From Selenomonas sp. AE3005 (GTDB lineage: Bacteria; Bacillota; Negativicutes; Selenomonadales; Selenomonadaceae), in contig NZ_JMME01000002.1 in the NCBI RefSeq assembly GCF_000686945.1, forward strand, positions 298,121-362,120: a stretch of 64,000 nucleotides of DNA. Reading direction: 5' to 3'. The position numbers and the translations under genes are program-made. Below are positions 1 to 8,141 of the stretch, one piece after another (within the stretch, counting starts at the first letter, position 1; the number at the start of each line of letters is the position of its first letter). The notes below the pieces were generated by a model. It was not told the origin of the DNA, ran no database searches, and saw nothing but the letters and a program-made list of their open reading frames with translations.

Positions 1-448
1 TCAGCGTAGTTGCTTAGCGATTGACTACAGTGTGCCGGCCTTCGCTGCGCTCAGGCAGTCGCTCCCCGCATAAAAATCACTCCCCCGTTCGCCCCCAGCT
101 AAGGTATTTACAATTGCTACGAACCCGTTGCTCCCGTTACAAGAACATCGATGTACTTGTTCCCTGTCACTGCGAAATAATTCTTTTAAACGGACGACTC
201 TTAGGGCGGAGGTGGTGATGCTTTTCGCAGTGGAACGACCGTCCGAACGCAGTGAGGACTGGCCCACAAACAACAGTCCCTGGACACTGCGCTGAACAAT
301 CGCGCCGACTGCTTGCCGGCGCATGTAGCTAGAAAAACAATATTTTTGCTGGTGGGTCATTTAGTGCAACAGCGAAAAGTATTACCACCTCCACCCGACT
401 GAGCTGTAACAAATAAAAATAAGCACGCATTGACTGTCAGACTGCAAT
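1..448 (-). repeat. Structured non-coding repeat, copy 1 (inverted relative to copy 2)
   Basis: From about 72 to 448 this sequence matches the reverse complement of 13016-13455 by eye at roughly 85% with small indels. One terminus is the 22-base inverted-repeat end at 427-448 (GCATTGACTGTCAGACTGCA plus AT). The other terminus is not recognisable; the left part diverges and may run past the window edge. It contains nested inverted repeats: the GGTGGTGATGCTTTTCGCAG arm at about 211-230 opposes a related arm at about 370-395, and GCGCCG/CGGCGC forms a hairpin near 302-322. Positions 38-65 hold a further inverted, diverged copy of the 'CGACTGtCcGAaCGCAG' module found at 235-251. The reading frames crossing it differ between copies, so I treat it as non-coding. 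It lies about 20 bases past the stop of the minus-strand gene ending at 468. Confidence 0.8.
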
Positions 449-467
449 TTATATGCAGGGGCGCGTC

Positions 468-1745
468 TTATTTCCCAATCATAATGCTGATGATTTCCTT
501 ATCGGTTTCCTTCATGCCAATGCGGCCGAGGCGGCTGATGTTGCGGATGGTGTTTTCCACGCCTTTTTCTACGAGGCCGTCGCCACCGTAGAATTGCTGG
601 CCGTTGCGGTACATTTCAAAGCCCAGAATGCCGGCATCAACGGCAGCGGAAATTTTTGCGGCACAGGAGGCTTTGGCACCGTCGCAGACTATGCCGGAGG
701 TGATGGCCAAAGCATTGACGATGGTATGAATGATGGCCTTGTAGTCACCGCCGCAGAGCCAGGCAATGCCGGCACCGGCACCTGCCCCGGCACTGACTGC
801 ACCGCAGTAGGCGGAAAGGCGGCCAATGCCTTCTTTTTCATGCAGGGTGACGAGGTTGGAGAGCAGCAGGGCGCGGTATAGTTTTTCCTGGTCAGCACCC
901 GTTTCTTTGGCGTATTCGATGACCGGCAGGGAGACGGTCATACCTTGATTGCCACTGCCGGAATTGATGACTACGGGCAGCTCACAGCCGTTCATGCGGG
1001 CGTCAGAACCGGCAGCGGCTCTGGCCCGGGCCCGGATATGGACGTCCTGGCCATAGGCTTTGAGCAGCGTCTTGCCGATATTGGCACCATAGTCATTTTT
1101 TAAACCTTCGTCGGCGATGGCCGTGTTGTAGGCAATCTGCCGGTCAAGTATTTCCTGTACATCGGCAAGGTCACAGGTCATGGCAAAATCATAGATATCT
1201 GCAATAGTCAGGCATTCGTAGTCCGGCGTGTCTTTGTCAATGACATTGACAATTTCTTTTTCCAGCAGAACCTGCCCGTTGCGGGTGATTTTGACAATGT
1301 TCGTATGTTCGTTGACCACTTGAACTACAGCGTTGTCCTGTCCTTTGCTGACTTTGACGATAATGTCGAGAACATGGTCAGACTGAGCAAACTCTACATT
1401 TATTTCACTATGGCTGAGATATTCACCCAGCTTAGCTTTATCCGCCTCTTTAGCATGGGCAATGACTTCGAGGCCGGCAGTTTCGTCACCGGCAACAATG
1501 CCGATGGCCGCAGCAGCCTCAATGCCCTTGCGTCCTTCCGTGTTAGGGACGATAACGCTTTTGACATTTTTTATGATATTGCCGCTGGCGGCAACGGTGA
1601 CTTTATCCGGCAGGCAGCCCAGCACGGACCTGGCTTTGGCCGCGCAGTAGGCAATGGCAATTGGTTCGGTGCAGCCCATTGCCGGCACCAGTTCGCGGCG
1701 GAGTATTTCCACATAACTTTTGTAGATGGGGTTAGTCTTTTCCAT
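468..1745 (-). CDS. cyuA: L-cysteine desulfidase (CyuA/UPF0597 family)
   Basis: 425-aa cytosolic protein of the YhaM/CyuA (UPF0597) family, known as oxygen-sensitive [4Fe-4S] enzymes that break L-cysteine into pyruvate, ammonia and sulfide. The N-terminal AMGCTEPIAIAY motif carries Cys25; further conserved cysteines are Cys314 (AYCGAVSAGAG), Cys354 and Cys361 (VCDGAKASC), which fit cluster ligands. Glycine-rich segments (NSGSGNQGM, near residue 262) are typical. The length is usual for the family. It is transcribed away from the next gene; a -10-like TATAAT (minus strand, 1780-1785) lies 35 bases upstream of the ATG, with a poor -35. Use in cysteine catabolism by an anaerobe is inferred. Family assignment is firm; the substrate is by homology only. 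Confidence 0.88.
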   Translation of the reverse strand: MEKTNPIYKSYVEILRRELVPAMGCTEPIAIAYCAAKARSVLGCLPDKVTVAASGNIIKNVKSVIVPNTEGRKGIEAAAAIGIVAGDETAGLEVIAHAKEADKAKLGEYLSHSEINVEFAQSDHVLDIIVKVSKGQDNAVVQVVNEHTNIVKITRNGQVLLEKEIVNVIDKDTPDYECLTIADIYDFAMTCDLADVQEILDRQIAYNTAIADEGLKNDYGANIGKTLLKAYGQDVHIRARARAAAGSDARMNGCELPVVINSGSGNQGMTVSLPVIEYAKETGADQEKLYRALLLSNLVTLHEKEGIGRLSAYCGAVSAGAGAGAGIAWLCGGDYKAIIHTIVNALAITSGIVCDGAKASCAAKISAAVDAGILGFEMYRNGQQFYGGDGLVEKGVENTIRNISRLGRIGMKETDKEIISIMIGK

Positions 1746-1779
1746 ATATGTATCTCCATTTCGTATCTATAATAATCAT

Positions 1780-1808
1780 ATTATAGAGTATTTTACATTA
1801 GTTTACGA
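1780..1808 (-). promoter_or_regulatory. Possible sigma-70 promoter of the cysteine desulfidase gene
   Basis: On the minus strand a TATAAT (+ strand 1780-1785) is separated by 17 bases from TCGTAA (1803-1808). The -10 is perfect, the -35 matches only three of six positions. It sits about 35 bases upstream of the start at 1745. Confidence 0.4.
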
Positions 1809-1900
1809 GCCTTGGAGATGGTGAAAATTTTTTTTGCCAATGGGCATGGGGGAGAATGTGACTGGAAAAAAAGTCAAGACTGGTTAGGAAAAATTTCCCA

Positions 1901-1909
1901 TGCTATACT
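1901..1909 (+). promoter_or_regulatory. Extended -10 promoter for the 1968 gene
   Basis: TGCTATACT is an extended -10 (TGn + TATACT, 1904-1909), 59 bases before the start at 1968. The -35 position holds TGGTTA, a poor match, as is common for extended -10 promoters. Confidence 0.45.
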
Positions 1910-1967
1910 GACCAAGGTGTAAGCTTAGACAATTTATGGGGAATCTTTTGGCAGGAGGAAATTGTTT

Positions 1968-2192
1968 ATGACAATGGATACGCAGGGAAAAGAACTGGCC
2001 TGCATTGAGAGGTTGGGAACCCTCTGTGCGATGAGTGACTGGACGGAAACACAGCTGGAAGACATGCTGCGTCTGTTGCGCGATTATGGTGCCAGCTGCG
2101 AGTACGATGGCTATCAGGAGGGATATAGCGAAGGCTACAATATGGCATTGTCTGACGCGGTGGAAGCGGCGCAGCGTTCCAGTGTAGGCTGA
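1968..2192 (+). CDS. Small conserved-looking hypothetical protein
   Basis: 74-aa acidic protein of unknown function, beginning MTMDTQGKELACIERLG. The ATG at 1968 is chosen because AGGAGG at 1953-1958 is spaced nine bases ahead; a TTG at 1962 is too close. There is no signal peptide or membrane segment. The C-terminal half has a Tyr/Gly-rich stretch (YDGYQEGYSEGYNMA) with a repeated EGY unit. I do not recognise the family. It has its own extended -10 promoter and a strong hairpin right after the stop, so it looks like a monocistronic gene just upstream of, but separate from, the pfl transcription unit. Confidence 0.6.
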   Translation: MTMDTQGKELACIERLGTLCAMSDWTETQLEDMLRLLRDYGASCEYDGYQEGYSEGYNMALSDAVEAAQRSSVG

Positions 2193-2212
2193 TAAAGAAG
2201 GTTATATCATTA

Positions 2213-2252
2213 ACGGGAATCCTCTTGTCATGATATTGACAGGGAGGCCCGT
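2213..2252 (+). terminator. Strong interrupted hairpin overlapping the pfl promoter
   Basis: ACGGG, CCTC and TGTCA on the left pair with TGACA, GAGG and CCCGT on the right around the loop TGATAT. There is no following T-run, so it may end the 1968 transcript inefficiently. The inner arm TGACA is also the -35 hexamer of the pfl promoter, so an operator role is equally possible. Confidence 0.5.
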
Positions 2253-2264
2253 AATGGATATAAT
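2236..2264 (+). promoter_or_regulatory. Consensus sigma-70 promoter for pflBA
   Basis: A perfect TTGACA (2236-2241), 17-base spacer and perfect TATAAT (2259-2264). Transcription would start near 2271, about 13 bases before the riboswitch aptamer begins. This is the strongest promoter match in the window. Confidence 0.85.
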
Positions 2265-2283
2265 TAGTAGCAGGTAATAAATA

Positions 2284-2362
2284 GGTGCTGGACCGGCGGA
2301 TTAGTGGATTAACACAGGGAACTGCACCAACGCTTTTTCAAGAGCCAACCGCCTGGGCAGGG
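2284..2362 (+). ncRNA. ZTP (pfl-type) riboswitch aptamer
   Basis: The leader between the pfl promoter and pflB has the layout of the pfl/ZTP motif. Helix P1 is GGTGC (2284-2288) with GCACC (2324-2328), enclosing GACCGGCGG and CACAGGGAAC elements like the conserved internal-loop segments. A linker follows, then the signature CCGCCTGGGCA at 2349-2359. ZTP riboswitches sense the purine precursor ZMP/ZTP, a signal of 10-formyl-tetrahydrofolate shortage, and typically turn genes on. Location directly ahead of pyruvate formate-lyase, which makes formate for folate one-carbon units, is the classic context that named this motif. Recognition is from memory of the consensus; a covariance-model search was not run. 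Confidence 0.85.
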
Positions 2363-2394
2363 TGTGTATACGCCTTGCTCAGGCGGTTTACTTT
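2347..2394 (+). terminator. Riboswitch-controlled intrinsic terminator (attenuator)
   Basis: AACCGCCTG (2347-2355) pairs with CAGGCGGTT (2380-2388), followed by a T-rich tail. The left arm is the ligand-binding CCGCCTGGGC segment of the ZTP aptamer, so ligand binding would hold it and prevent terminator formation, allowing read-through into pflB. Confidence 0.8.
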
Positions 2395-2420
2395 GTCTAA
2401 GCGACAAACAGGAGGATTGT

Positions 2421-4655
2421 ATGATACAGGAAAATTGGCAGGGATTCCGTCCCGGCAAGTGGCAGACGAAAATTGATGTACGTGACTTTATTCAGAAAAA
2501 CTACACGCCCTATGAAGGGCAGGCAGACTTTCTGGCTGCAGCAACGGCAAATACCACGGCTGTATGGGAAGAATGCAAGCGCCTGCTGGCGGAAGAACGT
2601 CAAAAGGGCGGTGTGCTGGATGTAGATACGGAAAAGGTATCGACCACCATTTCCCACGGTCCCGGCTACATAGATAAGGCGCATGAGTCCATCGTGGGCT
2701 TGCAGCTGGACGCGCCGTTAAAGCGCGGCCTGATTGTCAACGGCGGTCTGCGCATGGCGCAGCAGGCTGCTGCTGAATACGGCTACAAGGTCAGCGATGA
2801 GATTACGGAAATCTATTCTAAGCATGTTAAGACGCACAATGAGGCTGTGTTTGAACTTTACACGCCGGAGATGCGCAAGGCACGTCACTTAGGTCTGTTG
2901 ACTGGTCTGCCTGACGCTTATGGCCGCGGCCGTATCATCGGTGACTACCGCCGTGTAGCGCTCTATGGCGTTGACTATCTCATTGAGCAGAAAAAGCAGG
3001 ACAAGGAAGAAATGTTCGGCGGCAGCATGGACCAGGAAAAAATGCGGTCCCGCAGTGAAATCTCCTGGCAGATTAAGGCCTTGCATGACCTCAAGACCAT
3101 GGCGGCCAGCTATGGCTTTGATATCAGCCAGCCGGCGAAAAATGCCCGGGAGGCTGTGCAGTGGGTGTACTTTGGTTATCTGGCGTCCGTTAAGGAACAG
3201 AACGGCGCGGCAATGTCTATCGGCCGTGTTTCCACATTCCTGGATATTTATATCGAGCGCGACCTGGCTGCCGGTAAAATTACTGAGGCTGAGGCGCAGG
3301 AACTCATGGACCAGCTCGTGATTAAACTGCGTATGGTGCGGATGCTGCGTACGCCGGAATACAATGAACTCTTTGCCGGTGACCCCATTTGGGTAACCGA
3401 ATCTGTAGGTGGTATGGGAGAGGACGGCCGTACGCTGGTGACGAAGAACTCTTTCCGTATCCTGCATACGCTGGAGAATCTCGGCCCGTCCCCGGAACCG
3501 AATCTGACGGTGCTCTGGTCCCAGCGTCTGCCGGAGGGCTTTAAGCAGTATGCGGCAGAAATTTCCATCAAGACCAGCGCTATCCAGTATGAAAACGATG
3601 AGGTTATGCGTCCGGCCTATGGTGATGATTATGGCATTACCTGCTGCGTGTCGGCTATGAAACTCGGCAAGATGATGCAGTTCTTCGGTGCCCGGGCCAA
3701 TCTGGCAAAATCCCTGCTGCTCGCTATCAATGGCGGTAAGGACGAAAAGACCGGCGAACAGCTGGCACCGGAAATCCCCCTGCCGCAGGGCGACGTACTG
3801 GATTACACAGAAGTGCGTAAAAAGTACAGTCAGGTATTGTCCTGGCTGGCCAGACTCTATGTGGATACGATGAATGTCATCCACTACTCGCATGATTTGC
3901 ATGCTTATGAGGCTGGTCAGATGGCCCTGCATGACAGTAAAATTGAACGTCTGATGGCTTTCGGTGTAGCCGGCCTGTCCTGCGCAGTTGATTCCCTGTC
4001 GGCTATCAAATTTGCCAAGGTTAAGCCGCTGCGCAACGAGCAGGGTGTAGCTGTGGATTTTGCCGTTGAAGGGGATTTCCCGAAATTCGGCAACAATGAC
4101 CCGCGTGTGGACGAGTTGGCACACGAACTGACGCATGAATTCATTACGGAGCTGCGCAAGCATAAGGCTTATCGCGGCGCGTCTCACACGCTGTCCATTC
4201 TGACTATCACATCCAATGTCATGTACGGCAAAAAGACCGGCACGACGCCTGATGGCCGTAAAATCGGCGAGCCGTTGGCACCGGGGGCTAACCCCATGCA
4301 TGGCCGTGATAAGAATGGTGCTTTGGCAGCCATGAAGTCCATTGCCCATCTTGATTATGCTGACTGCCGTGACGGTATTTCCTATACCTTCTCCATGATT
4401 CCGTCGGCTTTGGGCAAGACTGATGAAATCCGTGTGCAGAACCTGACGGCGATGCTGGATGGCTACAGCGGTTATGAGGCTCATCACATTAACATTAACG
4501 TACTCGACAGGGCTGTGCTGGAGGACGCTATGGAACATCCGGAAAATTATCCGCAGCTCACAATTCGCGTTTCCGGTTATGCTGTAAACTTTATCAAGCT
4601 GGACAGACCGCATCAGCTCGAAGTTATTCAGCGTACCTTCTACGAAGCAATGTAA
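2421..4655 (+). CDS. pflB: Formate C-acetyltransferase (pyruvate formate-lyase)
   Basis: 744-aa glycyl-radical enzyme that converts pyruvate and CoA to acetyl-CoA and formate in anaerobic fermentation. Start at ATG 2421 is fixed by AGGAGG at 2410-2415; a longer frame would run through the riboswitch terminator. The active-site pair Cys408-Cys409 lies in [10 protein letters not shown], and the radical glycine is Gly719 in the C-terminal [10 protein letters not shown]. Length matches true PflB (about 750 aa) rather than the longer glycyl-radical paralogues. The activase gene starts two bases after the stop. Expression is expected to be controlled by the ZTP riboswitch upstream, linking formate production to folate one-carbon demand. 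Confidence 0.97.
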   Translation: MIQENWQGFRPGKWQTKIDVRDFIQKNYTPYEGQADFLAAATANTTAVWEECKRLLAEERQKGGVLDVDTEKVSTTISHGPGYIDKAHESIVGLQLDAPLKRGLIVNGGLRMAQQAAAEYGYKVSDEITEIYSKHVKTHNEAVFELYTPEMRKARHLGLLTGLPDAYGRGRIIGDYRRVALYGVDYLIEQKKQDKEEMFGGSMDQEKMRSRSEISWQIKALHDLKTMAASYGFDISQPAKNAREAVQWVYFGYLASVKEQNGAAMSIGRVSTFLDIYIERDLAAGKITEAEAQELMDQLVIKLRMVRMLRTPEYNELFAGDPIWVTESVGGMGEDGRTLVTKNSFRILHTLENLGPSPEPNLTVLWSQRLPEGFKQYAAEISIKTSAIQYENDEVMRPAYGDDYGITCCVSAMKLGKMMQFFGARANLAKSLLLAINGGKDEKTGEQLAPEIPLPQGDVLDYTEVRKKYSQVLSWLARLYVDTMNVIHYSHDLHAYEAGQMALHDSKIERLMAFGVAGLSCAVDSLSAIKFAKVKPLRNEQGVAVDFAVEGDFPKFGNNDPRVDELAHELTHEFITELRKHKAYRGASHTLSILTITSNVMYGKKTGTTPDGRKIGEPLAPGANPMHGRDKNGALAAMKSIAHLDYADCRDGISYTFSMIPSALGKTDEIRVQNLTAMLDGYSGYEAHHININVLDRAVLEDAMEHPENYPQLTIRVSGYAVNFIKLDRPHQLEVIQRTFYEAM

Positions 4656-4656
4656 G

Positions 4657-5394
4657 ATGGTACAGGGATATTATCATTCCAAGCTGACCTGTGGTACGGT
4701 AGACGGTCCCGGCATGCGCTATGTCCTGTTCCTGGCCGGCTGCAGGCTGGGCTGTGCCTTCTGTCATAACCCGGACACCTGGGCACAGGGGGAGCAGACC
4801 ATTACCGCGGCAGAGGTTTTACAGGAGGCCGAAGAGTACCGCCTGTTTTATGAAAACTCCGGTGGCGGCCTTACCGTAACCGGTGGCGAACCCTTATTGC
4901 AGCCGGAGTTTGTGGCAGGGCTCTTTGCGGAGGCACAGGCCCGCGGCTTGGATACAGCTCTTGATACCTGCGGTCTGGCCAGTAAAGAAACAATCATGCA
5001 GGTGCTGGCCCATACGGACAGGGTACTCTTTTCCTTGAAGGGCAGTACCGATGCCAGTTATCAGGCGCTGACGAATATTAAGTCTATAAGGCCTATACTG
5101 CAGAATCTGCAGCTGGTGGCGGCACGCCGTCCTGTAACGGTGCGCTATGTGCTAATCCCCGGCTATACGGACGGTAAAGACAGTCTGGCCGCACTTATCG
5201 GCATTATGAAAAGCCTGCCGCCGGCAGCGGAAATTGAAGTTCTGCCTTATCACACCATGGGCATTGCCAAGTGGGAAAAACTCAACTGGGAGTATCCGTT
5301 GCAGGGCGTACCCGAGGCCACAAAAGCACAGACAGAAATTTTCCGTCAAGGGTTACGTCAGGCCGGCATAAGGCTGGCGGCTACAGAGTCATAG
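4657..5394 (+). CDS. pflA: Pyruvate formate-lyase-activating enzyme
   Basis: 245-aa radical SAM enzyme that installs the glycyl radical on PflB. The CxxxCxxC cluster motif is Cys29, Cys33 and Cys36 (AGCRLGCAFCHNPDTW), preceded by the family signature TVDGPGMRYVLFLAGC. The glycine-rich SAM-binding stretch GGGLTVTGGEPL is at about residues 68-80. Length equals that of Escherichia coli PflA. It begins two bases after pflB stops, so it is co-transcribed and probably translationally coupled, and a long terminator hairpin follows. Confidence 0.96.
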   Translation: MVQGYYHSKLTCGTVDGPGMRYVLFLAGCRLGCAFCHNPDTWAQGEQTITAAEVLQEAEEYRLFYENSGGGLTVTGGEPLLQPEFVAGLFAEAQARGLDTALDTCGLASKETIMQVLAHTDRVLFSLKGSTDASYQALTNIKSIRPILQNLQLVAARRPVTVRYVLIPGYTDGKDSLAALIGIMKSLPPAAEIEVLPYHTMGIAKWEKLNWEYPLQGVPEATKAQTEIFRQGLRQAGIRLAATES

Positions 5395-5439
5395 CGATTT
5401 GACAAATTAAAGAGTATTACAAATAACATAGATTTTTTA

Positions 5440-5517
5440 AGGCTGATATGGTCTATCACTGAGCGCTTTACACGCTATGCGTGTGCTGGCGAAGGGATAT
5501 ATCATATCAGCCTCTTT
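5440..5517 (+). terminator. Terminator after pflA
   Basis: GGCTGATATG (5441-5450) pairs with CATATCAGCC near 5503-5512, with a smaller internal hairpin, followed by TCTTTG. Confidence 0.7.
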
Positions 5518-5625
5518 GTATATAGGTGTAAACTATGATTTTTATGTAATGTCATAACGATTTTCATTCCTTTTTCAAGAAAAGATGTCTATAATATAGA
5601 AGACGAAAATTGTGGAGGTGCCACT

Positions 5626-6303
5626 ATGCGAGTATTATTAGCTGAAGACGATAAACGTTTGGGTAAACTTATCCAGTACATGCTGGAACAGAATAAAATA
5701 AAAGTTGAATGGGTGACCAATGGCAGCGATATTTATGAGTATGCCATGTTCACCGATTATGATATTTTGATTCTCGACTGGATGATGCCGGGGGAAAATG
5801 GCGTGGATGCCTGCCGCCGCCTGCGTAGTGAAGGCTATTCCAAGGCTATCCTTATGCTGACGGCCCGTGATTCTGTTGAGGACCGGGTGACAGGCCTGGA
5901 CGCCGGTGCCGATGATTATCTGGTAAAACCCTTTGAATTTGCTGAGCTGTTAGCGCGTCTCAGAGCTTTGGGACGCCGCAGTACGCAGAAGATTCAGCAG
6001 GACCAGGTGGAAGTGGGTGAGTTCACCCTGAATCGTACCACGAAAGTATTGAAGAAGAAGGACGAAGTCATACAGCTTTCGCCGCGTGAGTTCCAGATTT
6101 TTGACCTCCTGGTACAGAATCTGGGGATTGTGGTGCCGCGTGATATTCTGCTCGACAGAATCTGGGGTATGGAGGCTGATGTAAGCTCCAATAACATTGA
6201 CTCTTACATAAAAATCCTGCGCAAAAAGCTGGACCTGGGCGATGGCGCTACGGCCATCAAGACCGTCCGGGGCATAGGCTATAAGCTGGAGGTTGCAGAG
6301 TAA
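5626..6303 (+). CDS. OmpR/PhoB-family response regulator
   Basis: 225-aa two-component response regulator. The receiver domain (about 1-118) has the acidic pair Asp8-Asp9, the phosphoacceptor Asp51 (ILILDWMMPGENG), and the conserved Lys101 in DDYLVKPF. The C-terminal winged-helix DNA-binding domain (about 125-223) ends with IKTVRGIGYKLE. ATG 5626 has GGAGG ten bases ahead. Its stop overlaps the start of the histidine kinase by one base, so the pair is one operon. Position ahead of an RND pump suggests it controls envelope-stress or efflux genes, but that is inference; a TATAAT lies at 5590-5595. Confidence 0.93.
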   Translation: MRVLLAEDDKRLGKLIQYMLEQNKIKVEWVTNGSDIYEYAMFTDYDILILDWMMPGENGVDACRRLRSEGYSKAILMLTARDSVEDRVTGLDAGADDYLVKPFEFAELLARLRALGRRSTQKIQQDQVEVGEFTLNRTTKVLKKKDEVIQLSPREFQIFDLLVQNLGIVVPRDILLDRIWGMEADVSSNNIDSYIKILRKKLDLGDGATAIKTVRGIGYKLEVAE

Positions 6304-7622
6304 TGGCGGAAAATCTCTTCGGCCAAAGCCGGTTCCGCCTGACCATGCTGTACTCGCTGGTCATGATTATCTTTTTGGCGGTGCTTATCTTTGCCATGCA
6401 CCAGTCCATGGACTGGTCAATTCGTTCCGAGCAGGCCCGGGAACTATGGGATACGGCAGACAATGTGGCTGAGGCACAAAAATATCTTAATCAGCACCCT
6501 GAACTGGTCATAGACGATACCCTGGCCTATAAAAATACCAATGACCGGTTATTTTTCTATGTGTTTGATGAAGAAGGACGCCTGCTTAATTTTGCCCGTG
6601 CCTCCTTCCGTATTGAGCCGTTTATTCTGGACGTCATGGCTCAGTGGCAGGCTCCCGATGGTGATGTGGTTGTCGTGACCAAGCCCCGGGAAAACGGCCA
6701 CAAGTCAGAAATCATGATGACCTCTCAAAAAATTACGGAAAGCAGCGGCAAGGTACAGCGGGTTTATGTGGGCAAGGACGTAACGGCCCTCTACAATGGT
6801 ATGGAAAAAGCCACCACCATCATGGCCGGCCTGGGCCTGCTGGCACTTATCATTGCCACTATTGTGGGGCATATCCTTTCCGGTAAGGCTATGGTGCCGT
6901 TAAAGGCAGCTTATGAAAAGCAGCGGCAGTTTGCCGCTGACGCCTCGCATGAGCTCAGAACGCCGCTGGCAGTGGTTATGGCCTCGGCAGAGCTGCTGCA
7001 GAATGACCCGTCAATTAAATCGCCTTTCCTCAAACAGGTTGTGGAAGATGTGCATGATGAAGTCAAAAAGATGACCAAGCTGGTGGGTGATTTGCTGGTG
7101 GTAGCCCGCAGCGATAACAAGGCGTTAAAGCTCAAACCGTCCAAGTTTGACCTCGGAGCGGTGGCGGCGCAGACAGCCCGGCTCATGCAGCCGCTGGCTG
7201 AACAGAAAAATATCGCGATTATCGCGGAAAATCTGCCCAAGACCATGATTCATGCTGATGAGCAAAAAATCCGGCAGCTGGTACTGATACTGGTGGATAA
7301 TGCCGTGAAATACACGCCGGACGGTGGCAAGGTCACTCTGGAATTCAGAAAGGCAGAAAAGGGCAAGGTATGCCTGGCTGTATCTGATACAGGAATTGGT
7401 ATTGCGCCGGAGGACCAGGAAAAAGTTTTTGACCGTTTCTATCGGGTGGATAAAGCCCGTTCCCGGGAAATGGGCGGCAACGGGCTGGGACTGGCCATTG
7501 CCCAGGAAATCGTGGAGCTGCACCATGGCACCATTGCTATTGACAGTGTTTTGGGGCAGGGGACAACCTTTACAATTACCTTGAAAACAAAAATAAAGGG
7601 CAAAACACTGCACATGTTTTAA
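6303..7622 (+). CDS. Sensor histidine kinase
   Basis: 439-aa membrane sensor kinase, partner of the response regulator just upstream (one-base overlap). Transmembrane helices are at about 13-31 and 173-192, enclosing a 140-residue extracytoplasmic sensor region. The dimerisation/phosphoacceptor motif is FAADASHELRTPL with His216, only about 24 residues after the second helix, so a full HAMP domain is not evident. The ATPase domain has N box VDNAVKYTPDGG, G1 VSDTGIGI, F box FDRFYRVD and G2 GGNGLGLAIAQEI. The signal is unknown. Kinase identity is certain, the pathway is not. Confidence 0.93.
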   Translation: MAENLFGQSRFRLTMLYSLVMIIFLAVLIFAMHQSMDWSIRSEQARELWDTADNVAEAQKYLNQHPELVIDDTLAYKNTNDRLFFYVFDEEGRLLNFARASFRIEPFILDVMAQWQAPDGDVVVVTKPRENGHKSEIMMTSQKITESSGKVQRVYVGKDVTALYNGMEKATTIMAGLGLLALIIATIVGHILSGKAMVPLKAAYEKQRQFAADASHELRTPLAVVMASAELLQNDPSIKSPFLKQVVEDVHDEVKKMTKLVGDLLVVARSDNKALKLKPSKFDLGAVAAQTARLMQPLAEQKNIAIIAENLPKTMIHADEQKIRQLVLILVDNAVKYTPDGGKVTLEFRKAEKGKVCLAVSDTGIGIAPEDQEKVFDRFYRVDKARSREMGGNGLGLAIAQEIVELHHGTIAIDSVLGQGTTFTITLKTKIKGKTLHMF

Positions 7623-7690
7623 TTTTTTGCAGGAAAAAAACGTTTCACAGCGAAATAAATTCTTATCGGATGTTTTCAGGGGGTATGCGT

Positions 7691-8131
7691 ATGAAACGTT
7701 CGGGTATGGATGAACGGCTGGATGCAATCTTGGTAAGGGCGGCTATGCGCCTGGAAGAACGGATGCGTCTGGCATATTTTCGCGGTAATTTATCCAGATA
7801 TCTGGAACGGGTAGGTTTGGCTCAGTATATAGATGAGGAAAAACTAATAAAGGGCAGTCTTTTGGATTTACAGGATGATGCAGCTTTGGCGATGGCTTAT
7901 GTTTTGCGCAAAGCCCGTAACAATGGGTATTTGAAAGAGGCCCTGGATAAGCTGAATATGGCAGAATTACTGCAAAAGGAAAACCGGATTAAAACGGTGT
8001 TGCCTTCATCTAAACGTCAGCCTAAGGTGAAAAAAGTGCGCCTGCAAATGGTCAAGGGAGAAAATAAGTGTTCTGCGTTGACTGATGAAGAAAAGAAAAA
8101 GTTACTAAAAAATTTCAAGGTTATAAAATGA
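7691..8131 (+). CDS. Hypothetical basic protein in the efflux operon
   Basis: 146-aa protein, strongly Lys/Arg-rich in its C-terminal third (SKRQPKVKKVRLQMVKG, then EEKKKLLKNFKVIK). The ATG at 7691 is preferred because AGGGGG at 7678-7683 is spaced seven bases from it; an ATG at 7685 is too close and one at 7670 precedes the ribosome site. No signal peptide or membrane helix is seen. The first 85 residues look helical (AAMRLEERMRLAYFRG). I do not recognise the family. It sits between the kinase and the RND adaptor, 10 bases ahead of the latter, so it is probably co-transcribed with them. Confidence 0.6.
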   Translation: MKRSGMDERLDAILVRAAMRLEERMRLAYFRGNLSRYLERVGLAQYIDEEKLIKGSLLDLQDDAALAMAYVLRKARNNGYLKEALDKLNMAELLQKENRIKTVLPSSKRQPKVKKVRLQMVKGENKCSALTDEEKKKLLKNFKVIK

Positions 8132-8141
8132 GGAAAAGATA

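Noticed and set aside
25-360. 111-residue frame inside repeat copy 1 (minus strand)
   Set aside because: The corresponding frame in copy 2 is not preserved and the differences between copies follow hairpin structure rather than codons.
2364-2420. N-terminal extension of pflB from a start at 2364
   Set aside because: It would be translated through the riboswitch terminator and lacks a ribosome site; AGGAGG sits seven to ten bases before the ATG at 2421.
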